A stretch of 64,000 bases of DNA from Pseudomonas sp. R28(2017) (GTDB lineage Bacteria; Pseudomonadota; Gammaproteobacteria; Pseudomonadales; Pseudomonadaceae), in NCBI RefSeq assembly GCF_002112505.1, contig NZ_NEHW01000003.1:186001-250000 (forward strand), in the 5' to 3' direction. How positions within the stretch are numbered: the first letter of the stretch is position 1; each line of letters opens with the position of its first letter. This document shows positions 59,301 to 64,000 of the stretch, in pieces. A program made the translations under genes and the position numbers. The notes under the pieces are model-generated. The model searched no databases, was not told where the DNA came from, and saw only the letters and a list, made by a program, of their open reading frames with translations.

Positions 59301-61219
59301 ACCAGGCGGTCGAAGGCGGTGGCCAGCTCGGCGATCGGCATGACCCCGGCCATGGCAGCGCTGCCCTTGAGGGTGTGCAACGCGCGCTGCAGGCTGTCGC
59401 TGACTTCACTGCCCTGGCCATCGGCGCCCTGCAGAAAGCCTTCCAGGCTGGCCAGGTGGCCTTGTGCTTCATTGCGGAAGATATCCAGCAGCTGCGGGTC
59501 GAGGCCATCGATGTCGGTGCTGACCGGGGTGTCGTTCTCGGCCAGGGCGTGCAGATGGCTCGCCAGTTGTTCGACCTCGGTCAATTGCGGCAACTGGCCA
59601 GCTGCAAAGTCGGCCAGCAGGTCGGGCAGATGGACGAACACCTGTTGCAGCGCCACCGCGCCCTCCGGGGTCAGGGCGATGCGCCCCTCCAGCACCCGGT
59701 TGAGCAAGTGCTCACCGCCCCAAGCCAGCTCAGCCACCGCTTCGGCATGCACCATGCGCCCGCTGCCCTTGAGCGTATGCAGGTCACGGCGCACCTCGAC
59801 CAGGGCGTCGCGCAGGCTGTTGTCGGCGCGCCAGCGCAGCCAGTGCCGTTCGATCTCCGGCAGCAGCTCGCCGGCTTCTTCGAGGAACACCTCACGCAGT
59901 TCATCGTCGATGCCATCGCTGCCATCCTGCGCCTCGGGTGGGCCTGCATGGGTGCACTGCACACCCAGCCTGGTCAGGCTGGCACGGGCCATGTCGAGGA
60001 ACGGTTGAGCATCGGCCAGCGGGTCGGCGACCCGCCACTGCAAGTAGCACTCGGCGGCGCTGAGGGCCTCGGCCAGGTGGGTCAGCTCATCCGCCGGTGG
60101 CTCCACCTCCAGGTGCTGCAGCCAGCCCTGCACATAGCCCGCGCAGCCGGCGAACACCTCGGCGGCCGCCGGCAGCATCAGCATCGCCAACGCGCCGTAC
60201 ACTTGCTGCAACAGCCCCGGCAATGGCTGCAGACGCTGGCGCGGCCAACCGGATTCCAGGCAATCGCCGATCAGGTCCTTGGCCTGCTGCAGCACGGACA
60301 GTGATTCGTGCAGCACCATCTGGCGAATCTCGGCCAGGTCGGAACCGGGCAGGCCGCCCTGCCCGCCTTCCTCCAGGGGCAGGACCATGCCGTTGAGCGT
60401 GGCCTCCACGTACAGCAGGGCACCGGCCACATCCATCAATACCGCGTCGTCCACCGCGCGCTCACCCTGGGCCAGGGCCTGCAGCGCCAGCACCTGGTCG
60501 ATGATCACCCGGCGCGGTTGCTGGAAGCCCAGCACTGCCAGGGTATCGGCAACATGGCGCAACGGCGCGAGCAGCGCTTCCAGCTCCTCGCTGTGCTGAC
60601 GGTCGCCGCGCACGAACTGGTCCAGGCGCTCCTTGATCCGCATCAGGTCGTCGCACAGGGCGCTGATCACCGAGCGCAGGGCATCACGCCCCGGCCCGGC
60701 CTGCATCTGTTCCCGCCAGTTGCCCAGCGACAGGTCGAGGTTGGCCAGGTCATCGGAACCGGCAAAGCGCTGCGCAGCGCCGCTGATCAGGCTGCCCTGG
60801 GCCAACGGCTCGACGCCACGGCAGGCGCGCAGCTGGTTGAGCAGCGGCAGCATCACCAGGGGCAGGTCATGGCGGGCACCGCGCAACCGCTCCAGATAGG
60901 ACGGCAGTTGCTCCAGGCCCCGGAACAGCGGCCCCAGGCAGTCGCCACGCGGGCTCACCTGGCCTTCGGCCATGGCCTTGGCCAGCAGCTCCAGCTCTTC
61001 GGCCAGGCGCGTGGCCCCGCGCAGCTCGAGCATGCGCAGGCAGCCATGCACCTGATGCAGGTTGTCCACAACGAAAGCCAGCATCGACAGGTTGTCGGTC
61101 TCGCCGGCAAAGCGCTCCAGGGCCTGACGGGCCTGGCTCAGGCAATCAAGGATGGCGGCCCGGGTCCAGGCCAGGGCCACGGTATCGTGGCGCTCGGGGC
61201 TTACGACGGCAGAAGCCAT
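56330..61219 (-). CDS. chpA: ChpA hybrid histidine kinase of the pilus chemosensory system
   Basis: 1629 residues. Three Hpt domains with HTLKG: His481, His615 and His912. Residues 1-430 form two further helical blocks without that motif, like the FimL-like N-terminal part. Then dimerisation about 1020-1160, CheA-type kinase with N-box MLRNAVDHGLE at 1210 and GRGLGMDVV at 1304, CheW-like domain 1340-1480, and a REC domain with Asp1558 (LLLDIEMPRMDG) and KPYQ. P. aeruginosa ChpA is near 2470 residues with six Hpt-type domains, so this copy has fewer. It controls type IV pilus extension and c-AMP in relatives. Start ATG has GAGG and sits 9 bases after pilJ; pilJ's stop overlaps that site. Confidence 0.93.
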   Translation of the reverse strand: MASAVVSPERHDTVALAWTRAAILDCLSQARQALERFAGETDNLSMLAFVVDNLHQVHGCLRMLELRGATRLAEELELLAKAMAEGQVSPRGDCLGPLFRGLEQLPSYLERLRGARHDLPLVMLPLLNQLRACRGVEPLAQGSLISGAAQRFAGSDDLANLDLSLGNWREQMQAGPGRDALRSVISALCDDLMRIKERLDQFVRGDRQHSEELEALLAPLRHVADTLAVLGFQQPRRVIIDQVLALQALAQGERAVDDAVLMDVAGALLYVEATLNGMVLPLEEGGQGGLPGSDLAEIRQMVLHESLSVLQQAKDLIGDCLESGWPRQRLQPLPGLLQQVYGALAMLMLPAAAEVFAGCAGYVQGWLQHLEVEPPADELTHLAEALSAAECYLQWRVADPLADAQPFLDMARASLTRLGVQCTHAGPPEAQDGSDGIDDELREVFLEEAGELLPEIERHWLRWRADNSLRDALVEVRRDLHTLKGSGRMVHAEAVAELAWGGEHLLNRVLEGRIALTPEGAVALQQVFVHLPDLLADFAAGQLPQLTEVEQLASHLHALAENDTPVSTDIDGLDPQLLDIFRNEAQGHLASLEGFLQGADGQGSEVSDSLQRALHTLKGSAAMAGVMPIAELATAFDRLVREYRGHQLPLQAAEMHWLQTAHGLFLQGVAQLGSAPLAAIAGAAQLIEQVGEAVDLRLASLHAEPQHGRQGKRDPQLIASFLAQAMDILLDAESLLSRWQQQPGQREPLDTLLDELTSLGHAAHLADLWQMDAVCEALLDVYGAVEEGSLGASPRFFAVAQQAHEALLDMLDEVAAGQELSPRPDCVDALRELLDGALAPDATGLVSPEAVTPLSGSLEQDDEPTSPGDKELLEVFLEESSDIVESAAAALARWQADPRSSVEVENLLRDLHTLKGGARMVEISAIGDLAHELEFLYELLAAGRLPPSGPLFALLQNCHDRLAHMLDAVRLGQPLHAATALIDYIRNFSSAALTDSAAGQAPADTAPAEIPAAAPERAPGDMVKVDAELLDDLGNLAGEHSVIRGRIEQQVNDAQFALNEMETTLERMRDQLLRLDIETQGRISSRQAFEGDAYEDFDPLEMDRHSQLQQLSRALFESASDLLDLKETLTQRAQEAYSLLQQQARVNSQLQEGLTATLMVPFERLVPRLQRVVRQVASELGKQVELVVGNAEGELDRSVLERMVAPLEHMLRNAVDHGLEAREARLAAGKPEQGTIHLNLLHEGADIVIEMTDDGAGVPLEAVRRKAIKRGLLDPQAHLSDHEILQFILRPGFSTAEKITQISGRGLGMDVVHEEVKQLGGSMTIESAQGKGARFLIRLPFTVSINRALMVHLGEEQYAIPLNTIEGIVRVPPAELAACYQLDAPRYVYGGHAYDLRYLGELLQGLPRPVLLGQSVPLPVLLVHSQEQSFAIQVDSLSPSREIVVKSLGPQFAAVAGLSGATLLGDGRVVLILDLLGQLRGQQRRLARLPGGSGVQRTLFGPAPRRATLVMVVDDSVTVRKVTSRLLERHGMSVLTAKDGVDAMALLEEHRPDVLLLDIEMPRMDGFEVATRIRRDERLKDLPIIMITSRTGQKHRDRAMAIGVNDYLGKPYQESVLLQSIAHWSHTHA

Positions 61220-61228
61220 GGGTTTTCC

Positions 61229-63289
61229 TCAGCTTCGCCCGGCCGGAGCCGGCAGGGTGAAACCGGAGACCGAGCGGCGCATCTCGCTGGCCATCCGCGC
61301 CAGGTGGCGGATGCTGTCAGCGGTGGCGCCGGAGCCGGCGGAGGTCTGTGCGGTGATCTGCTGGATCACCGCCATGGTGTGGGAAATCTGCCCCGCCGAG
61401 GAGGTCTGCAACTGGGCGGCATCCGAGATGCTGTGGATAAGTTCGGCGAGGTTCTGCGATACGCCTTCGATCTCGGCCAATGCCACGCCGGCATCCTGGG
61501 CCAGGCGCGCGCCGCGCACCACCTCGGCGGTGGTCTGCTCCATGGAGATCACCGCCTCGTTGGTGTCCGCCTGGATGGTCCGCACCAGTGCTTCGATCTG
61601 CCGGGTCGCCGAAGACGAGCGCTCGGCCAGCCGCTGCACTTCGTCGGCGACCACGGCAAAGCCGCGGCCGGCTTCACCCGCCAGCGAGGCCTGAATCGCC
61701 GCATTGAGGGCAAGGATGTTGGTCTGGTCGGCAATGTCGTCGATCAGGCTGACGATGTCGCCGATTTCCTGGGAGGACTCACCCAGGCGCTTGATCCGCT
61801 TGGCGGTGTCCTGGATCTGCTCGCGGATGTTGTCCATGCCGTTGATGGTGTTGTGCACCACCTCGTTGCCCTTGTTGGCGATTGCCACCGAACGCTCGGC
61901 GACCTTGGCCGACTCATAGGCGTGGGCCGATACCCGGTCGATCGACTCGACCATGTCGCCAACCGCCTCCGACGCCTCGCTGATCTGCTCGGCCTGGTGT
62001 TCCGAGGCCTTGGCCAGCTGGCGCGCGGTGTTCTGCGTGTCCTGCACCGCAGCGGCGACCTGCTCGGCGCTGTGGTTGATGGTGGCCACCAGGTCACGCA
62101 GTTGGTCGACCGAGTAGTTGATCGAGTCGGCGATGGCGCCGGTGAAGTCTTCGGTTACCGACACGGTGACGGTCAGGTCGCCGTCGGCCAGCTCTTCGAT
62201 TTCATCGAGCAGGCGCATGATCGCCTGCTGGTTGCGCTCGTTCTTTTCCGCGGTTTCCTGCAACTGGCGGTGGGTGGTGCGGACCATCACCAGGCCGATC
62301 AGGATGATCGAAGCCAGCGCCAGCAGGCCCAGCGCGTAACCGCCCACGGTATCCAGGGTGCGGCCACTGGCCAGGTTCTCGAAACCGTTGGCCAAATGCG
62401 AGGCTTCATCGAGCAGGGTCTGCGACAGGCTGAAGATGTTGCCGGCCGCTTCGCGTACGCGGAACAGCTCGGGCGAGGTTTCGAGGATTTCATCGACGGA
62501 ACCTGCCACGAACTGGAACAGTTCGGCGATTTCCGCCAGGCGGGCGCGGGCGTCCGCATCCTCGACGCGGGTCACCTGGATCGCCGGGTTGCCGCCCAGC
62601 ATGCCCTCGAGCACCTGGCCGAAGCGGCTGGCATCGCGGCCGAAGGTATCGGCAGCCTGCGCCGCCGTATCGTCGCCGGCCAGCACGGTGTTGACCGAAC
62701 CGAGAATGCGTTCGGCCAGCAGAAGCTGACGTTGGGCCACCACCACCTGGTTGGCCGGAGCACCGCTCTGCAGCAGGATCTCGACCACCTTTTCGTACTC
62801 GACCTGCAGCTGCGGCACGGTTTCGGCGAGGGTCGCCGCCACCTGGTGCAACGACAGCACGGTCTGTTCACTGGCCAGAATGGTGTCGGTGTTCTTGCGC
62901 AGGTTATCCCAGTCCTGGCGCACCGCTTCCATTTCATCGCGGACCGCGGCCGGCGCCGCCGGCAGGCCGGTGGACTTGTCGCCTTCGCGCAGGTAGCCCC
63001 AGCGCCGCTCGAAATCATTGCGCGCATCCGACAGCAGCTTGAACGCCAGGGCCTTGCCCGCCGCCGCCTCGGTGGCGTTCTTGGCGATGCGCTGGGACAA
63101 CACCCGCAGCTCGCCGGCGTGGCCGATGTACTGCTTGTCGTGGTTGGCCTGGGTGTTGAGGTAGGCGAAGTTGGCGAACAGCAGGATGATCGACAGGATC
63201 AGGATCACGAACAGCACGGTGATCTGCACGATGCTGCGCGTGCGTGGGGTCATGCTGGCGGGGGCGACGGGGGTGGCCGGCTTGTTCAC
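61229..63289 (-). CDS. pilJ: PilJ, type IV pilus methyl-accepting chemotaxis receptor
   Basis: 686 residues from GTG at 63289, with AGGACTTTCGAAC upstream. Membrane helix about 17-40 ([20 protein letters not shown]), two PilJ-type ligand domains to about 310 ([28 protein letters not shown]-type helices), second helix about 320-342 ([20 protein letters not shown]), HAMP, then the highly conserved signalling hairpin [40 protein letters not shown]. It sits at the pole and senses pilin or surface contact. Directly followed by chpA; in P. aeruginosa pilK (a CheR methyltransferase) stands between them. Confidence 0.94.
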   Translation of the reverse strand: MNKPATPVAPASMTPRTRSIVQITVLFVILILSIILLFANFAYLNTQANHDKQYIGHAGELRVLSQRIAKNATEAAAGKALAFKLLSDARNDFERRWGYLREGDKSTGLPAAPAAVRDEMEAVRQDWDNLRKNTDTILASEQTVLSLHQVAATLAETVPQLQVEYEKVVEILLQSGAPANQVVVAQRQLLLAERILGSVNTVLAGDDTAAQAADTFGRDASRFGQVLEGMLGGNPAIQVTRVEDADARARLAEIAELFQFVAGSVDEILETSPELFRVREAAGNIFSLSQTLLDEASHLANGFENLASGRTLDTVGGYALGLLALASIILIGLVMVRTTHRQLQETAEKNERNQQAIMRLLDEIEELADGDLTVTVSVTEDFTGAIADSINYSVDQLRDLVATINHSAEQVAAAVQDTQNTARQLAKASEHQAEQISEASEAVGDMVESIDRVSAHAYESAKVAERSVAIANKGNEVVHNTINGMDNIREQIQDTAKRIKRLGESSQEIGDIVSLIDDIADQTNILALNAAIQASLAGEAGRGFAVVADEVQRLAERSSSATRQIEALVRTIQADTNEAVISMEQTTAEVVRGARLAQDAGVALAEIEGVSQNLAELIHSISDAAQLQTSSAGQISHTMAVIQQITAQTSAGSGATADSIRHLARMASEMRRSVSGFTLPAPAGRS

Positions 63290-63300
63290 GTTCGAAAGTC

Positions 63301-63855
63301 CTATAGCGCCACGTCAAGAAAACCCGGCGCCTGGGCCAGGGCGAAGGGGCTGAAGATCGCCCAGTTGCGTTCACGCGGGAAGTGCCCCTGCACGAAGCGG
63401 GCAGCCGCCCGCAACAGCGGTTGCGGTGGCGACAGTTCCAGGCTGCTCAGGGCGAAATGCTGCAGGCCCAGCACCTCGTCGACCAGCAGGCCGACGAACA
63501 GGTCTTCGTGGTCCAGCACCAGCACCCGCCGCTGTTTGCCTGGCGCGGCAGGGCCAAGGCCGAAGAAACTGCTCAGGTCCATCACCGGCAGCAACCGGCC
63601 GCGCAGGTTGGCCACGCCGCATACCCACGGCTGCACGCCAGGCACGCGGCTGCTGCGCGGCTCGCGCAGTACTTCGGCGACCTCGCCCATGGGCGCGACA
63701 AACCACTGCCCGGCGATGCGAAAACCGATGCCGCTCCATTGCTGCAGGCGGGTGTCCTGCGGCGGCTGGTCGGCCACCAGCAGGCGGCAGCGCCGGTCGA
63801 TGTCCAGCAACAGCTCGAAGGCGGTCAGCGACGCGCCCTGCGGGCGGGTGGTCAA
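63301..63855 (-). CDS. pilI: PilI, CheW-like coupling protein
   Basis: 184 residues from TTG at 63855, which overlaps the pilH stop by two bases (TTGA); AAAGAAG lies upstream. Sequence after a short N-terminus: [80 protein letters not shown]: a full CheW domain. It couples PilJ to ChpA at the pole. The stop TAG lies 11 bases before the pilJ GTG. No ATG start is available in a suitable place, so TTG is the best choice. Confidence 0.88.
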   Translation of the reverse strand: MTTRPQGASLTAFELLLDIDRRCRLLVADQPPQDTRLQQWSGIGFRIAGQWFVAPMGEVAEVLREPRSSRVPGVQPWVCGVANLRGRLLPVMDLSSFFGLGPAAPGKQRRVLVLDHEDLFVGLLVDEVLGLQHFALSSLELSPPQPLLRAAARFVQGHFPRERNWAIFSPFALAQAPGFLDVAL

Positions 63856-64000
63856 GCGCCCAGTACTTCTTTGAGCTTGGCGATCAGCGCGTCTTCTTCC
63901 ACCGGTTTGGTCAGGAAGTCACGGGCGCCCTGGCGCGTGGCCCAGATGCGGTCGGTTTCCTGGTCCTTGGTGGTCACCACCACCACGGGGATGGCGCTGG
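63852..64000 (-). CDS. pilH: PilH response regulator (5' part outside window)
   Basis: 49 C-terminal codons are inside the window. They read SAIPVVVVTTKDQETDRIWA, TRQGARDFLTKPVEEDALIA and KLKEVLGA, ending TGA. The VVVVTT strand, the conserved Lys of FLTKPV and the closing helix are the end of a CheY-like receiver, and the place just before pilI marks it as PilH. The phosphorylation site itself lies outside the window. The stop overlaps the pilI start. Confidence 0.88.
   Translation of the reverse strand, partial: SAIPVVVVTTKDQETDRIWATRQGARDFLTKPVEEDALIAKLKEVLGA

Noticed and set aside
60308..63874. 1188-codon plus-strand frame opposite chpA, pilJ and pilI
   Set aside because: Runs antisense through three recognised genes; composition is typical of an antisense shadow and no domain is visible.

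Overview
The window looks like chromosomal DNA of a Pseudomonas of the P. putida group. Coding sequence is GC-rich with strongly G/C-ending codons. Gene content and order (putP-putA, then fba-pgk-epd-tktA, metK, ligB, ahcY-metF, bioA, rsmE, a pil/chp gene cluster) match what I recall of P. putida chromosomes. Seven paired REP elements of the P. putida type (core GCGGGC-N2-GCCCGCTCCCACAG) sit between genes. No tRNA, rRNA, insertion sequence, integrase or CRISPR array was found.

Layout. 1-2.6 kb: 5' part of a NodU-type carbamoyltransferase, and rlmJ. 2.7-8.5 kb: proline uptake (putP) and catabolism (putA), divergent across a control region with seven exact GTTGCA sites, the motif bound by the PutA DNA-binding domain. 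8.5-10.3 kb: a lower-GC islet with a 57-residue ORF directly followed by a possible ADP-ribosyltransferase-fold protein (toxin-antitoxin-like), plus a membrane protein. 10.4-15 kb: acyl-CoA dehydrogenase and a TldD/TldE-like pair. 15-21.4 kb: MFS exporter, DEAD-box helicase DbpA, HI0933-type flavoprotein, YccS-type membrane protein. 21.5-25.9 kb: periplasmic binding protein, ElaA-type acetyltransferase, small HTH protein, YgjP-type metallopeptidase, and a REC-PAS-GGDEF-EAL protein (CfcR). 26-32.3 kb, minus strand: tktA, epd, pgk, two small lipoproteins and fba.

32.4-44.8 kb is rich in S-adenosylmethionine-cycle genes. An ArsR-HTH/methyltransferase fusion regulator lies 19 bases upstream of metK and behind a 24-base palindrome. 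ahcY is preceded by an SAH riboswitch and followed by metF. Between these lie ligB (with a secretion-type N-terminus), a DUF1090 protein, a c'-type cytochrome, mltA, a MAPEG protein, an EamA transporter, an NhaP-type antiporter and a YciA-like thioesterase. 44.8-50.1 kb: putative glycosyltransferase-like protein, second orphan binding protein, rhlE, and a yceI-cytochrome b561 pair. 50.3-55.8 kb: flavin amine oxidase with a long low-complexity tail, an unrecognised 163-residue protein, bioA, rsmE and a hemolysin III/TrhA protein. 55.9-64 kb, minus strand: the chemosensory operon pilH(partial)-pilI-pilJ-chpA-chpC, with no pilK between pilJ and chpA and no chpB between chpA and chpC.

The best candidate for an undescribed system is the two-gene unit at 8692-9468. 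The best regulatory stories are the put control region and the use of two different types of likely SAH sensor (protein and riboswitch) for the SAM cycle.
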